64,000 nucleotides of DNA from Streptococcus sp. Marseille-Q6470 (GTDB lineage: Bacteria; Bacillota; Bacilli; Lactobacillales; Streptococcaceae), in contig NZ_OX336385.1 in assembly GCF_946902905.1 (NCBI RefSeq), positions 496,001 to 560,000 on the forward strand, in the 5' to 3' direction. Positions 15,837 through 25,895 of the stretch are shown here, one piece after another (position 1 is the stretch's first letter; each line of letters opens with the position of its first letter). Under the pieces are notes generated by a model. That model was not told the DNA's origin and ran no database searches. It saw nothing but the letters and a program-made list of their open reading frames with translations. A program made the translations under genes and the position numbers.

Positions 15837-17825
15837 TCAATCCAATGCCTTCACTTCCAACATCATATCGCGAATCTGTGCTGCCAGTTCAAAGTCAAGC
15901 ACTTCTACAGCTTCTTGCATTTGCTTTTCCAGTTTCTTGACCAGTTCTTTACGTTCTTGTTTGTTAAGGCTATTGATATCGACTTCCTTGTCCTCTTCCT
16001 TAGCAACTGCCTTGGTTACAGAAATCAGGTCACGGATTTCTTTTTTAATAGTTTGTGGAATAATACCATGTTCTTCATTATAAGCCATCTGGATTTTACG
16101 GCGACGAGCTGTTTCATCAATCGCACGTTGCATAGACTGCGTCATAGTGTCCGCATACATAATCACATGCCCTTCACTATTACGGGCAGCACGACCAATG
16201 GTCTGAATCAGTCCACGCTCGTTACGAAGGAAACCTTCTTTATCGGCATCGAGAATAGCAACTAGACTAACTTCTGGCACGTCAATTCCCTCACGAAGGA
16301 GGTTAATCCCAACCAAGACATCAAAGACTCCCAAGCGCAGGTCACGAATAATCTCCGTACGTTCCAAGGTCTTGATATCCGAGTGCATGTATTTGACCTT
16401 AATCCCCATTTCTTTGAAGTAGTCGGTCAAGTCTTCTGCCATTTTCTTGGTCAAGGTTGTAATAAAGGTACGTTGGTTCTTTTCAACACGGGCATTGATT
16501 TCACCTAAAAGATCATCGATTTGTCCCATAGTTGGACGGACTTCAACTTCTGGATCCAAAAGACCAGTTGGACGAATGATTTGTTCAATTACGGTGTCGG
16601 TTTGTTCCATCTCATAATCGCCGGGTGTCGCTGAAACGTAGACAATCTGATGAACATGACTTTCAAATTCTTCACGACGAAGGGGACGATTGTCTAGGGC
16701 AGACGGCAGACGGAAACCATAATTCACTAACATTTCCTTACGAGAACGGTCACCATTGTACATGCCCTTGATTTGCCCCATAGTCATGTGACTCTCATCA
16801 ATCATAATCAGGAAATCATCAGGGAAGAAATCAAGAAGAGTATAAGGAGGCTCTCCTTCACTTCGACCATCCATATGACGTGAGTAGTTTTCAACGCCGT
16901 TTGTATAACCCATCTCGCGAAGCATCTCAATATCGTACTCTGTTCGTTGTTTCAAGCGTTGAGCTTCCAGCAGTTTACCTTCCTTCTCAAAGATAGCTAA
17001 CTGCTCCTCCAACTCAGCCTCAATCTTAGCAATAGCTACTTCCATGTGGTCATCATTGGTCACAAAGTGAGTCGCCGGGAAAATCGCCAAATGATCCACT
17101 TCTCCCAGAACTTGACCAGTTAGAGCTTCGACTTCACGAATACGGTCTATCTCATCTCCGAAAAACTCAACACGAAAGGCATGCTCATCACGAGAGGCTG
17201 GGAAAATCTCCACTACATCCCCACGTACACGGAATCTCCCCCGCTGAAAATCAATGTCGTTACGTTCAAACTGGATATCAACCAGGTCGTTAAGCAGTTT
17301 ATCTCGAGAAATCTCAAGACCTGGACGCAAACTTACCACGCTATCTGCATATTCCTTAGGTGAACCCAAACCATAGATACAAGAAACAGATGCCACAATG
17401 ATAACATCATTACGCTCTAACAAAGCTGATGTTGCTGAGTGACGAAGCTTGTCAATTTCATCATTGACCGAACTATCTTTTTCTATATAAGTATCACTTG
17501 AAGGCACATAAGCTTCAGGCTGGTAGTAATCATAGTAAGACACAAAGTACTCGACAGCATTTTCCGGGAAAAATTCCTTGAACTCTCCATAAAGCTGACC
17601 AGCAAGTGTCTTATTATGGGCGATGACCAGGGTCGGCTTATTGACCTGGGCAATGACCTGGCTCATGGTATAGGTCTTCCCCGTACCAGTTGCTCCCATC
17701 AGAATTTGGGCCTTTTCTCCGCCCTCGATATTATCCACCAACTGCTCAATGGCCTGCGGTTGGTCCCCAGATGGTTGGTATTTGGATACCAGTTTAAATT
17801 TGTTATCAGTAATTCGATTTATCAT
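15837..17825 (-). CDS. uvrB: Excinuclease ABC subunit B
   Basis: The 662-residue UvrB is the damage-verifying helicase of nucleotide excision repair. Visible are PSGDQPQAI, Walker A GATGTGKT near residue 40, the beta-hairpin region [28 protein letters not shown], the motif VI IGRAARN, and a C-terminal UVR domain (about 620-660, [22 protein letters not shown]) that contacts UvrC. ATG 17825 is chosen with GAGG upstream; five extra upstream codons are unsupported. Confidence 0.97.
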   Translation of the reverse strand: MINRITDNKFKLVSKYQPSGDQPQAIEQLVDNIEGGEKAQILMGATGTGKTYTMSQVIAQVNKPTLVIAHNKTLAGQLYGEFKEFFPENAVEYFVSYYDYYQPEAYVPSSDTYIEKDSSVNDEIDKLRHSATSALLERNDVIIVASVSCIYGLGSPKEYADSVVSLRPGLEISRDKLLNDLVDIQFERNDIDFQRGRFRVRGDVVEIFPASRDEHAFRVEFFGDEIDRIREVEALTGQVLGEVDHLAIFPATHFVTNDDHMEVAIAKIEAELEEQLAIFEKEGKLLEAQRLKQRTEYDIEMLREMGYTNGVENYSRHMDGRSEGEPPYTLLDFFPDDFLIMIDESHMTMGQIKGMYNGDRSRKEMLVNYGFRLPSALDNRPLRREEFESHVHQIVYVSATPGDYEMEQTDTVIEQIIRPTGLLDPEVEVRPTMGQIDDLLGEINARVEKNQRTFITTLTKKMAEDLTDYFKEMGIKVKYMHSDIKTLERTEIIRDLRLGVFDVLVGINLLREGIDVPEVSLVAILDADKEGFLRNERGLIQTIGRAARNSEGHVIMYADTMTQSMQRAIDETARRRKIQMAYNEEHGIIPQTIKKEIRDLISVTKAVAKEEDKEVDINSLNKQERKELVKKLEKQMQEAVEVLDFELAAQIRDMMLEVKALD

Positions 17826-17947
17826 AAAAGCCTCATACACATATTCTATCCTTCTATTTTACCATAAAAAGGAGATACTTTCTGATTCTCAATTTTAGCA
17901 ATTTATTAAATCTATGTCATATCTTCTGACATAGAAATATAAAATAT

Positions 17948-17976
17948 TTGCCGGATTTAATTTTTTCTGCTATAAT
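17948..17976 (+). promoter_or_regulatory. glnPQ promoter
   Basis: TTGCCG (17948-17953), 17-base spacer, TATAAT (17971-17976), 28 bases before the ATG. No GlnR box is evident. Confidence 0.7.
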
Positions 17977-18004
17977 TTGAAAATACCCTGAAAGGAGACA
18001 TCAC

Positions 18005-19450
18005 ATGAAGAAAAAAATCCTAGCATGTTTGCTAATTTTATTTCCTATTTTCTCATTAGGGCTCGTAAAAGCTGATACTGAGAAAACCAAATATGTTATC
18101 GCTAGTGACTCATCTTTTGCGCCATTTGTTTTCCAAGACTCGAGCAATCAATACACTGGTATCGATATGGATCTCATCAAGGCTATTGCCAAAGACCAAG
18201 GTTTTGAGATTGAAATTACCAACCCTGGCTTTGACGCAGCTATTAACGCTGTTCAATCTGGACAAGCAGACGGTGTCATTGCAGGAATGTCTGTAACTGA
18301 TGCCCGTAAAGAAACTTTCGATTTCTCAGATTCTTACTATACAGCAAATACTATCCTCGGTGTTAAAGAATCAAGTACCATTTCTTCTTATGAAGATTTG
18401 AACGGTAAGACTGTAGGTGTCAAGAATGGTACAGCTTCACAAAGCTTCCTAACAGAGAACCAAAGCAAATACGGTTACAAAATCAAAACTTTTTCAGATG
18501 CTGCATCTATGTATGATAGTTTAAATACTGGTTCAATTGATGCCGTCATGGACGATGAGCCTGTTATTAAATATTCTATCAGCCAAGGACAAAAATTAAA
18601 AACACCAATCGAAGGTACACCAATTGGAGAAACTGCCTTTGCTGTCAAAAAAGGAAGCAATCCAGAATTGCTAGAGAAGTTTAACAAGGGACTCGCAAAC
18701 CTTAAGGCGAATGGAGAATTCCAAAAAATACTAAATAAATATCTAGCAAGCAATTCTACTACCACAACCTCAACTGCTGATGAAACGACTATTTGGGGCT
18801 TGTTGAAAAACAACTACAAACAACTTCTCAGCGGACTTGGTATTACTCTCTCATTAGCACTTCTTTCATTTGTAATTGCAATTTTCATCGGAATTATCTT
18901 TGGGATGTTTAGTGTCAGCCCATATAAATCCCTCCGTATGATTTCAGAGATTTTCGTTGACGTTATCCGTGGTATTCCATTGATGATTCTTGCAGCCTTC
19001 ATTTTCTGGGGAATTCCTAACTTTATCGAATCTCTTACTGGTCAACAAAGTCCCATTAATGACTTTGTCGCTGGTACTATCGCACTTTCCCTAAACTCAG
19101 CTGCCTACATTGCTGAAATTGTTCGTGGTGGTATCAAGGCCGTACCTGTTGGACAAATGGAAGCCAGTCGAAGTCTTGGTATTTCATATGGAAAAACCAT
19201 GCGTAAGATTGTCTTGCCACAAGCAACCAAGCTCATGCTTCCAAACTTCGTCAACCAATTTGTTATCGCTCTTAAAGATACAACGATCGTATCTGCAATC
19301 GGTTTGGTAGAACTCTTCCAGACTGGTAAGATTATCATTGCTCGTAACTACCAAAGTTTCAAGATGTATGCAATTCTCGCAGTCTTTTACCTTGTGATTA
19401 TCACTCTTCTAACTAGACTAGCAAAACGCTTAGAAAAGAGGATTCAATAA
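18005..19450 (+). CDS. glnP: Amino-acid ABC transporter, fused substrate-binding and permease protein
   Basis: A 481-residue GlnP-type fusion. Residues 1-24 are a signal peptide (cleavage likely after VKA), residues about 28-250 are one periplasmic-type binding domain ([23 protein letters not shown] start), and residues 265-481 are a His/Glu/Arg/Opine-type permease domain with the EAA-like loop [22 protein letters not shown]. It probably imports glutamine, possibly glutamate or asparagine; specificity cannot be read from sequence. It overlaps glnQ by one base (TAATG), so the pair is translationally coupled. Confidence 0.9.
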   Translation: MKKKILACLLILFPIFSLGLVKADTEKTKYVIASDSSFAPFVFQDSSNQYTGIDMDLIKAIAKDQGFEIEITNPGFDAAINAVQSGQADGVIAGMSVTDARKETFDFSDSYYTANTILGVKESSTISSYEDLNGKTVGVKNGTASQSFLTENQSKYGYKIKTFSDAASMYDSLNTGSIDAVMDDEPVIKYSISQGQKLKTPIEGTPIGETAFAVKKGSNPELLEKFNKGLANLKANGEFQKILNKYLASNSTTTTSTADETTIWGLLKNNYKQLLSGLGITLSLALLSFVIAIFIGIIFGMFSVSPYKSLRMISEIFVDVIRGIPLMILAAFIFWGIPNFIESLTGQQSPINDFVAGTIALSLNSAAYIAEIVRGGIKAVPVGQMEASRSLGISYGKTMRKIVLPQATKLMLPNFVNQFVIALKDTTIVSAIGLVELFQTGKIIIARNYQSFKMYAILAVFYLVIITLLTRLAKRLEKRIQ

Positions 19451-20190
19451 TGGCAAAATTAAAAATTGACGTTCATAACTTACATAAACAATATGGTAAA
19501 AACAAAGTCCTTAAAGGAATTTCAGCGAAATTCTACGAAGGAGATGTTGTTTGTATCATTGGACCTTCTGGTTCAGGTAAGTCAACTTTCTTGCGTAGCT
19601 TAAATCTCCTCGAAGAAGGAACAAAAGGAAGCATCACAGTTAACGGCTATGATTTGACGGATAAATCTACCAACGTAGACCATGTTCGTGAAAATATCGG
19701 AATGGTGTTCCAGCACTTCAATCTCTTTCCACATATGACCGTATTGGAAAATATCACTTTCGCTCCTGTAGAACATAAGTTAATGACTAAGGCTGAAGCA
19801 GAAAAATTGGGTATGGAACTCCTTGAAAAAGTTGGGCTTGCTGACAAGGCCAATGCCAATCCTGAAAGTTTATCCGGTGGTCAAAAACAACGTGTGGCTA
19901 TCGCTCGCGGTTTAGCAATGAACCCTGATATCATGCTCTTTGACGAGCCAACTTCTGCCCTTGACCCTGAGATGGTCGGTGATGTTCTGAACGTCATGAA
20001 AGAGTTGGCTGAACAAGGCATGACCATGATTATCGTAACCCACGAAATGGGATTTGCTCGTAAGGTTGCCAATCGAGTTATCTTTACAGCAGACGGTGAA
20101 TTCCTAGAAGATGGGACACCTGATCAAATCTTTGACAACCCACAACACCCTCGTCTAAAAGAATTTTTAGACAAGGTCCTCAACGCTTAA
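19450..20190 (+). CDS. glnQ: Amino-acid ABC transporter ATP-binding protein
   Basis: A 246-residue ABC ATPase that powers the GlnP permease. Walker [10 protein letters not shown] near residue 38, Q-loop [12 protein letters not shown], signature [14 protein letters not shown], Walker [16 protein letters not shown] and the switch histidine in [10 protein letters not shown] are all present. It starts at the last base of glnP and ends in a strong terminator. Confidence 0.95.
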   Translation: MAKLKIDVHNLHKQYGKNKVLKGISAKFYEGDVVCIIGPSGSGKSTFLRSLNLLEEGTKGSITVNGYDLTDKSTNVDHVRENIGMVFQHFNLFPHMTVLENITFAPVEHKLMTKAEAEKLGMELLEKVGLADKANANPESLSGGQKQRVAIARGLAMNPDIMLFDEPTSALDPEMVGDVLNVMKELAEQGMTMIIVTHEMGFARKVANRVIFTADGEFLEDGTPDQIFDNPQHPRLKEFLDKVLNA

Positions 20191-20220
20191 AAAACTGCAA
20201 GGTTTCCCTTGCAGTTTTTT
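20189..20220 (+). terminator. glnPQ terminator
   Basis: AAAAAACTGCAAGG and CCTTGCAGTTTTTT form a 14-base stem around a 4-base loop. It begins within the glnQ stop codon. Confidence 0.9.
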
Positions 20221-20238
20221 CTCACTTGTATTTGAATT

Positions 20239-20267
20239 TTGGATTTTTTAGAAAATTATGATAAAAT
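20239..20267 (+). promoter_or_regulatory. zwf promoter
   Basis: TTGGAT (20239-20244), 17-base spacer, extended -10 TGATAAAAT (core 20262-20267). The leader contains a small CCTAG/CTAGG hairpin at 20297-20311 close to a weak ribosome site. Confidence 0.65.
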
Positions 20268-20337
20268 AAAGGGTATGAAAATGGGGATTCCTCATGCCTA
20301 GGATATCTAGGAAAGTAAATAGAAATTAGGTAGCTGG

Positions 20338-21825
20338 ATGTCATCTAAAGTTATTGTTACAATTTTTGGTGCTAGTGGAGATTTGGCTAAACGCAAGCTC
20401 TACCCTTCACTCTTTAGACTTTATAAATCAGGTAATTTGTCTGATCATTTTGCTGTTATTGGAACTGCTCGTAGACCTTGGAGTAAGGAATATTTCGAAT
20501 CTGTTGTTGTCGAATCTATTTTAGACTTGGCAGATAGCGCAGAAGAGGCTCAAGCTTTTGCTAGTCATTTTTACTATCAAAGTCACGATGTTAATGACAC
20601 TGAGCACTATATCGAATTGCGCAAGCTTCAGGCTGAGTTAAATGAAAAGTATCAAACTGAACACAACAAGCTCTTCTTCCTCTCAATGGCACCACAATTC
20701 TTCGGTACCATCGCTAAACACCTCAAGTCTGAGCAAATCGTTGATGGTAAGGGCTTTGAACGTTTGATTGTTGAGAAGCCTTTCGGTACGGATTATGAAA
20801 CTGCAAGCAAACTAAACGAAGAGCTTCTAGCTACTTTTAACGAAGAGCAAATCTATCGTATCGACCACTATCTTGGTAAAGAGATGATTCAGAGTATTTT
20901 TGCCATTCGTTTTGCCAATATGATCTTTGAAAATGTTTGGAATCGGGAACATATTGATAATGTGCAAATTACCTTTGCAGAACGTCTAGGTGTTGAAGAG
21001 CGTGGTGGCTACTATGATGAGTCTGGCGCCCTTCGTGATATGGTCCAAAACCACACACTTCAGCTTCTGTCACTCCTTGCTATGGACAAGCCTGCAAGCT
21101 TTACAAAGGATGACATTCGTGCAGAGAAAATCAAGGTCTTCAAGAACCTTTACCACCCTACAGATGAGGAACTTAAAGAGCACTTCATCCGTGGTCAGTA
21201 TCGTTCTGGTAAAGTTGATGGCATGAAGTACATTTCTTACCGCAGCGAACCAAATGTCAACCCAGAATCAATGACAGAAACCTTTGCTTCAGGTGCCTTC
21301 TTTGTCGATACCGACCGCTTCCGTGATGTACCTTTCTTCTTCCGTACAGGTAAACGCCTAACTGAAAAAGGAACACACGTAAACATCGTCTTCAAACAAA
21401 TGGATTCAATCTTTGGAGAGCCTCTAGCACCAAATATTTTGACCATCTATATCCAACCGACGGAAGGATTCTCTCTTAGCCTTAACGGTAAGAAGGTAGG
21501 GGAAGAGTTTAGCCTCGCACCAAATTCGCTTGACTATCGAACAGATGCGACTGCAACAGGTGCTTCACCTGACCCATATGAAAAACTAATCTATGATGTT
21601 TTGAACAATAACTCAACAAACTTTAGCCACTGGGATGAAGTGAGTGCATCATGGAAATTGATTGACCGTATCGAGAAGCTTTGGGCTGAAAACGGTGCTC
21701 CACTTCATGACTACAAGGCTGGTAGCATGGGACCTCAAGCTAGCTTTGACTTACTTGAAAAATACGGAGCTGAGTGGACCTGGCAACCAGATATCGCCTA
21801 TCGTAAAGATGGTCGTTTAGAATAA
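20338..21825 (+). CDS. zwf: Glucose-6-phosphate 1-dehydrogenase
   Basis: The 495-residue enzyme oxidises glucose-6-phosphate with NADP+ at the entry of the oxidative pentose phosphate pathway. The nucleotide site FGASGDLAKRKLYPSL is at residues 9-24, the catalytic substrate motif RIDHYLGKEM near 175-184. The ribosome site is weak (TTAGGTAG), but the N-terminus MSSKVIVTIFGASG fits the family exactly. It has its own promoter and shares a bidirectional terminator with ftsY. Confidence 0.97.
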   Translation: MSSKVIVTIFGASGDLAKRKLYPSLFRLYKSGNLSDHFAVIGTARRPWSKEYFESVVVESILDLADSAEEAQAFASHFYYQSHDVNDTEHYIELRKLQAELNEKYQTEHNKLFFLSMAPQFFGTIAKHLKSEQIVDGKGFERLIVEKPFGTDYETASKLNEELLATFNEEQIYRIDHYLGKEMIQSIFAIRFANMIFENVWNREHIDNVQITFAERLGVEERGGYYDESGALRDMVQNHTLQLLSLLAMDKPASFTKDDIRAEKIKVFKNLYHPTDEELKEHFIRGQYRSGKVDGMKYISYRSEPNVNPESMTETFASGAFFVDTDRFRDVPFFFRTGKRLTEKGTHVNIVFKQMDSIFGEPLAPNILTIYIQPTEGFSLSLNGKKVGEEFSLAPNSLDYRTDATATGASPDPYEKLIYDVLNNNSTNFSHWDEVSASWKLIDRIEKLWAENGAPLHDYKAGSMGPQASFDLLEKYGAEWTWQPDIAYRKDGRLE

Positions 21826-21833
21826 TCAAAAAC

Positions 21834-21859
21834 AATCCTGCAAGAATTCTTGCAGGATT
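21834..21859. terminator. Bidirectional terminator between zwf and ftsY
   Basis: AATCCTGCAAG, AATT, CTTGCAGGATT form a perfect palindrome with T-rich tails on both strands. Confidence 0.9.
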
Positions 21860-21864
21860 TTCTT

Positions 21865-23259
21865 TTATATCAAACCTTCTAGAAGGCCCTTCATAAAGTT
21901 TTCAGAGTTAAACTCACCGATATCATCAATTTTTTCACCAAAACCAATTAGCTTAACAGGGATATTGAGTTCCTCACGGATAGCAAGAACAACCCCACCT
22001 CGGGCAGTTCCATCAATCTTGGTTAAGACAATCCCTGTAACAGGAGTAATTTTTGAGAATTCTTTAGCTTGTACAAGAGCATTTTGACCAGTTGATGCGT
22101 CAAGAGCTAGGAAGGTTTCATGAGGTGCTTCTGGCACTACGCGTTTGATGATACGACCAATCTTTTCCAATTCTGCCATTAAGTTTTCTTTGTTTTGCAG
22201 ACGGCCAGCTGTATCAATCATGAGAATATCAATACCTTCTGCTACTGCTCGTTCCATCCCATCAAAGACAACGCTAGCTGGATCTGCTTTCTCAGGACCA
22301 GTAACGACAGGAACATCTACACGACGCCCCCATTCTGCTAACTGAGCAACCGCACCCGCACGGAAAGTATCCGCAGCAACAAGCATAACCTTTTTACCAG
22401 CTTGTTTGTATCGATTAGCTAATTTACCAATTGAAGTTGTTTTCCCGACCCCATTAACTCCAACAAAAAGCATAACCGTTAATCCATCTTGGAAGTTAAT
22501 ATTTTCATTATAAATGCCGTCCTTTTCATATAGCTCCACCAATTTTTCGATGATAACACGGCGAAGGGCTTCAGGTTTCTTAGCATTCTCAAGCTTGGCT
22601 TCATAACGCAATTCTTCCGTAAGATTTGAAGCCACCTGCACACCAACGTCACTCATGATGAGCAGTTCTTCAAGTTCTTCAAAAAAATCTTCATCGACTG
22701 AGCGGAAGTTTGCAAAGAAAGCATTCAAACGGGCACCGAATCCAGTACGCGTTTTCTTAAGACTACGGTCATATTTTTCTTGTTCAGTCTCTTGGACTTG
22801 AGGGGTTTCCTCAATTGCTAGATCTTCTTCCACTTCCTCGGTAGTCTCTGGTTCAAGTTCTTCAGTGATTTCGACTTCTGTCTCGTTTGATTGAGTTTGA
22901 TCAGCATCTTCCTCAAAACTTTCACTTAAAGTTACTTCTTCAACATGAGTCAATTCCTCTTGATGACTTTCTGCCTCTTCGATTTGAATTGGTTCATCTT
23001 GAGAAAAGTCAACTTCGTCAACTGGCTCAATGATAGGTTCTTCTACAACCTCTGTTTCAGATGAGCCATTGTCGATTTCTTCCTGGTCTTCTTCTGGTAA
23101 GTTGTCTTCTACAGGCTCTTTAGTTTGGATGTCTTCAGTTACTGGTAGCTCAGTTTGTTCGCTATCATCCGATAAATCAATGTTTTCTAGAGCCTCTTTG
23201 ACAACATCTTCAATCTTTGGTTCTTCTATTTTTCCAAATAAACGGTCAAATAATCCCAT
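21865..23259 (-). CDS. ftsY: Signal recognition particle receptor FtsY
   Basis: The 464-residue SRP receptor GTPase docks Ffh-bound ribosomes at the membrane. Residues 10-150 are a long acidic A domain rich in Glu; residues about 165-464 are the NG domain with GVNGVGKTTSIGKLA, DTFRAGAVAQL, DTAGR and TKIDGTARGG. GGAGAATTAAAGG precedes the ATG. It is last in a run of three minus-strand genes with two HAD phosphatases, 3 bases from the first. Its partner ffh is at 32.3 kb. Confidence 0.97.
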   Translation of the reverse strand: MGLFDRLFGKIEEPKIEDVVKEALENIDLSDDSEQTELPVTEDIQTKEPVEDNLPEEDQEEIDNGSSETEVVEEPIIEPVDEVDFSQDEPIQIEEAESHQEELTHVEEVTLSESFEEDADQTQSNETEVEITEELEPETTEEVEEDLAIEETPQVQETEQEKYDRSLKKTRTGFGARLNAFFANFRSVDEDFFEELEELLIMSDVGVQVASNLTEELRYEAKLENAKKPEALRRVIIEKLVELYEKDGIYNENINFQDGLTVMLFVGVNGVGKTTSIGKLANRYKQAGKKVMLVAADTFRAGAVAQLAEWGRRVDVPVVTGPEKADPASVVFDGMERAVAEGIDILMIDTAGRLQNKENLMAELEKIGRIIKRVVPEAPHETFLALDASTGQNALVQAKEFSKITPVTGIVLTKIDGTARGGVVLAIREELNIPVKLIGFGEKIDDIGEFNSENFMKGLLEGLI

Positions 23260-23262
23260 CCT

Positions 23263-24081
23263 TTAATTCTCCTTCAGTACGTATTTTTCAATTGCCCAGG
23301 CAACAGCTTCCTCGTCATTGGTCATTGGTGTTACCACATTGGCCACTGCCTTAACTGCTGGAACTGCATTCTGCATGGCTACACCAAGACCGGCCCACTC
23401 AATCATCGAAAGGTCATTAGCCTCATCTCCGCAGGCCATCACCTGACTTTGATCAATCCCTAAATGCTCAATCAGTTTAGCTAAACCAGTCGCCTTATGG
23501 ACATTTTTTGGTGACCATTCTAGCAAGAGTTCACGAGATTTAAAAATCTCATACTGGTCGTATAATTCTGGTGAAATCTTCTGAATAGCCGCATCCAAAG
23601 GCTCCTGAGGAAAGGCAGTCACACATTTATTATAGGTCACCTGACTAGACAAGTCTTCAAAAGCAGTTGGAACAAACGTTAGAGCCGGGTTAAACTGGGC
23701 ATATAAACTTTCTTGGTCAGACTGAATCTGATAAACTGTTCCTTCTGAAATTGCATCTAAGGGGATTTCTAATTTTTCAGTTTCTTCATAAATACGTGTC
23801 ACATCATCAATTGAAAAGACTGTCTTATCAAGAATCTCACCTGTATTTTTCTGAACCAACCCACCGTTGAATGTGATAGTATATTCGTCATCATGGCCGT
23901 CTGTTCCAAGCTCTTTAAGGAAGAAATCCATAGCCTTGAGGGGACGTCCAGTTGTTAGGACTACCTTGACCCCTTGTTCACGCGCAGCCTTTAAAGTCGC
24001 CTTGGTACGTTCTGTCAATTTTTTGTCTGTCGTCAGCAAGGTTCCATCCAAGTCCAAGGCAATTAATTTAATATCTGCCAT
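23263..24081 (-). CDS. Cof-type HAD-IIB sugar-phosphatase
   Basis: A 272-residue HAD phosphatase with motif I ALDLDGTLLTTDKK, motif II VVLTTGRP, the Cof-type cap, Lys in the segment NVHKATGLAKL and motif IV ACGDEANDLSMIEWAG. Such proteins dephosphorylate sugar phosphates, flavin or PLP; substrate not predictable. It overlaps the upstream HAD gene by one base and is followed by ftsY after 3 bases. Confidence 0.9.
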   Translation of the reverse strand: MADIKLIALDLDGTLLTTDKKLTERTKATLKAAREQGVKVVLTTGRPLKAMDFFLKELGTDGHDDEYTITFNGGLVQKNTGEILDKTVFSIDDVTRIYEETEKLEIPLDAISEGTVYQIQSDQESLYAQFNPALTFVPTAFEDLSSQVTYNKCVTAFPQEPLDAAIQKISPELYDQYEIFKSRELLLEWSPKNVHKATGLAKLIEHLGIDQSQVMACGDEANDLSMIEWAGLGVAMQNAVPAVKAVANVVTPMTNDEEAVAWAIEKYVLKEN

Positions 24082-24872
24082 TATAACCCCTCCATATAAG
24101 CGATAACTGATTGGTCCTTATGGTGACCGATAACTGTTTCAGCTAGTTCTAAAATCTCTGGGCGAGCATTTTCAGGCGCAACTGGGTGCCCTACAACCTG
24201 CATCATGTGAAGGTCGTTGAGATTGTCACCGAAGGCCATCACTTGGTCCATATCCAAATTTAATTTTTTTGCTAGCTCTACAATAGCAACTCCCTTATCC
24301 ACATAGTCAAGAACGATATCAATCGACTCAAAACCTGTCGTCATTGCCTTAACACCAGGAACATATTCATTGACCCAAGCTTCCCCAGCTTCTACTGTCT
24401 CTTCTGTAAAGTTGGTTGTGAATTTAAAAATCTCATCTGTAATATCTTCTAGACTAGTTACTTTTTTGATATTTTCATTGTAATGATGGCTAAACATAAG
24501 ATAGGTTTCATCTACAGTATCTAAAACATAACAAGCTTTCTTACCAGTCAAGAGCATCTTCTTTTCATCAAAATAAGGGGAAGTTTTTAGTTTTTCAAAA
24601 GTTGATAGGTAAAAATTACGTGGCATGGTTGCTTCATAGAGGTCTTGTCCATGAAAACGAACCAGACTACCATTTTCAGCGATAAAAATAATCTCATCTT
24701 TGACATCCGCAAAATGCTTTTCTAAAGACAAAAGACCTCGGCCAGAAGCCACAGCAAAGTAAATCCCTTTTTCTTTATATGAATGGAGCAGCTTTTTAAG
24801 ACGCTCCATATCAAATTGGCCAGCTTCATCCAAAAAAGTCCCGTCCATATCAGTTGCGACTAGTTTAATCAT
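24081..24872 (-). CDS. Cof-type HAD-IIB phosphatase
   Basis: A 263-residue paralogue of the next gene with motif I ATDMDGTFLDEAG, motif II FAVASGRG, and motif IV AFGDNLNDLHMMQVVG. It should be a cytoplasmic phosphatase of unknown substrate. It heads the HAD-HAD-ftsY operon; an extended -10 (TGGTATAAT, minus strand, core 24909-24914) is upstream. The first codons and promoter region occur again in decayed form near 25.8 kb. Confidence 0.9.
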   Translation of the reverse strand: MIKLVATDMDGTFLDEAGQFDMERLKKLLHSYKEKGIYFAVASGRGLLSLEKHFADVKDEIIFIAENGSLVRFHGQDLYEATMPRNFYLSTFEKLKTSPYFDEKKMLLTGKKACYVLDTVDETYLMFSHHYNENIKKVTSLEDITDEIFKFTTNFTEETVEAGEAWVNEYVPGVKAMTTGFESIDIVLDYVDKGVAIVELAKKLNLDMDQVMAFGDNLNDLHMMQVVGHPVAPENARPEILELAETVIGHHKDQSVIAYMEGL

Positions 24873-24918
24873 AAATCCTTCTATTCTCCAGTTGTAAATC
24901 TATCTTCTATTATACCAT
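24847..24918. repeat. Direct repeat copy 1 (HAD gene start and promoter)
   Basis: This segment covers the first codons of the HAD gene, its ribosome site and its -10. It is matched by 25815-25890 with scattered differences; shared blocks include AGTTTAATCATA, ATTCTCCAGTT and AAATCTATCTTCTATT. Confidence 0.7.
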
Positions 24919-25202
24919 AGAAAAAGTAAAATAAGACGTGCAGGATTAACACGTCCTTGTATTCTATAAATCTATCCGTAGAGCCATTTAAAGACCAGGC
25001 TGATTTGCTTGCCTTCTTTTATATACAACCTCTCAACACCTGTCTACCAATGATCTTGATTAAATTCTATTCTGATAATTAATCAGCTATTGCGTAAAAA
25101 TTATCAATCTTTGGCTGACGCACATTTGTCACAATTAGAATAGCATATAGTTATTGACATATAGTCTAACATATGAAAAAATACTTGTTGGAGGTTAATA
25201 AT
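24919..25202. other. Non-coding spacer before the Nudix gene
   Basis: About 280 bases without a gene. A hairpin GACGTG/CACGTC at 24935-24955 has a T-rich tail on the minus strand, like an orphan terminator of a lost gene. Near 25144-25165 the octamer CATATAGT occurs twice around a TTGACA, which may be part of the Nudix gene promoter, although no -10 at proper distance is convincing. Confidence 0.45.
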
Positions 25203-25670
25203 ATGACTGAAAAAATCAAAAACTGGGTTAATATTTGCGTTTTGAAAAATCAAGAAATTTTATTACTTAATAGACAGCACGATAATTTTCCTGGCTGGAT
25301 TCCACCGGGGGGAAAAGTTGAATTCCCTGAAAGTTTTTTTGAAGCTGCATTACGGGAACTTAAGGAAGAGACTGGACTCACTGCATTAAATCTTGAATTA
25401 AAAGGAATTTCAGGCTTTACTAATTCAATTGGTAATGAGAGATTTGTCTTCTATGACTTTTTATGTACTCAGTTTACTGGTGAACTAAGCACATCTGCTG
25501 AAGGTGAGCCAAAATGGTGGAATCTAAAAGATATTGATAAAATACCAATGCAAGATGAAATAAGAAAAAGGCTACCACTTTATTTAAGAAAAGGAAGCTT
25601 TGAAAGTATTAACTATTGGGATGATAATAAGAAATGCATTAGTGAAAACAAAACAATTTTATTTGACTAA
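25203..25670 (+). CDS. Nudix hydrolase
   Basis: A 155-residue Nudix protein with box GGKVEFPESFFEAALRELKEETGL near residues 38-60, here read as G-x5-E-x7-REL-x-EE-x-G. Substrate unknown; it is not the MutX orthologue. ATG 25203 is chosen with GGAGG 8 bases upstream; ten extra codons to 25173 are possible. It is AT-rich, opposite in direction to its neighbours, and lies between two copies of a direct repeat, suggesting it arrived by recombination. Confidence 0.85.
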   Translation: MTEKIKNWVNICVLKNQEILLLNRQHDNFPGWIPPGGKVEFPESFFEAALRELKEETGLTALNLELKGISGFTNSIGNERFVFYDFLCTQFTGELSTSAEGEPKWWNLKDIDKIPMQDEIRKRLPLYLRKGSFESINYWDDNKKCISENKTILFD

Positions 25671-25749
25671 TATTCTCTACGGTATAATCAAGGGTATCTA
25701 ATAAAAATCATCTACTCTAACAACTTTTTCCTTATATCTATAGATAGCT

Positions 25750-25787
25750 AAAAAGCCTTGGAAACAGCTTATTCCAAGGCTTTCTTT
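25750..25787 (+). terminator. Terminator after the Nudix gene
   Basis: AAAAGCCTTGGAA pairs with TTCCAAGGCTTT around an 8-9 base loop; T-rich tail to the right. Confidence 0.8.
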
Positions 25788-25814
25788 GTATTTTATTGTA
25801 TCAATTTCCTTATT

Positions 25815-25890
25815 CCGATTTCAGTTGTGACAAGTTTAATCATATATATTTCCATTCTCCAGTTAAAAATCTATCTTCTATTGGACCAAT
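25815..25890. repeat. Direct repeat copy 2 (decayed HAD gene start)
   Basis: It matches 24847-24918. On the minus strand it still reads ATG and codes MIKLVTTEI, like MIKLVATDM of the HAD gene, then the similarity stops. The -10 ATTATA of copy 1 (plus-strand reading) is ATTGGA here, so the promoter is lost. It is a fossil of the gene start. Confidence 0.7.
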
Positions 25891-25895
25891 TGTTA

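Noticed and set aside
20243..20257. CodY-like sequence ATTTTTTAGAAAATT in the zwf promoter
   Set aside because: Two mismatches to the 15-base consensus in a very AT-rich region; not distinguishable from chance.
20275..20301. 8-codon frame in the zwf leader
   Set aside because: Too short and without ribosome site; no attenuator structure apart from a small hairpin.
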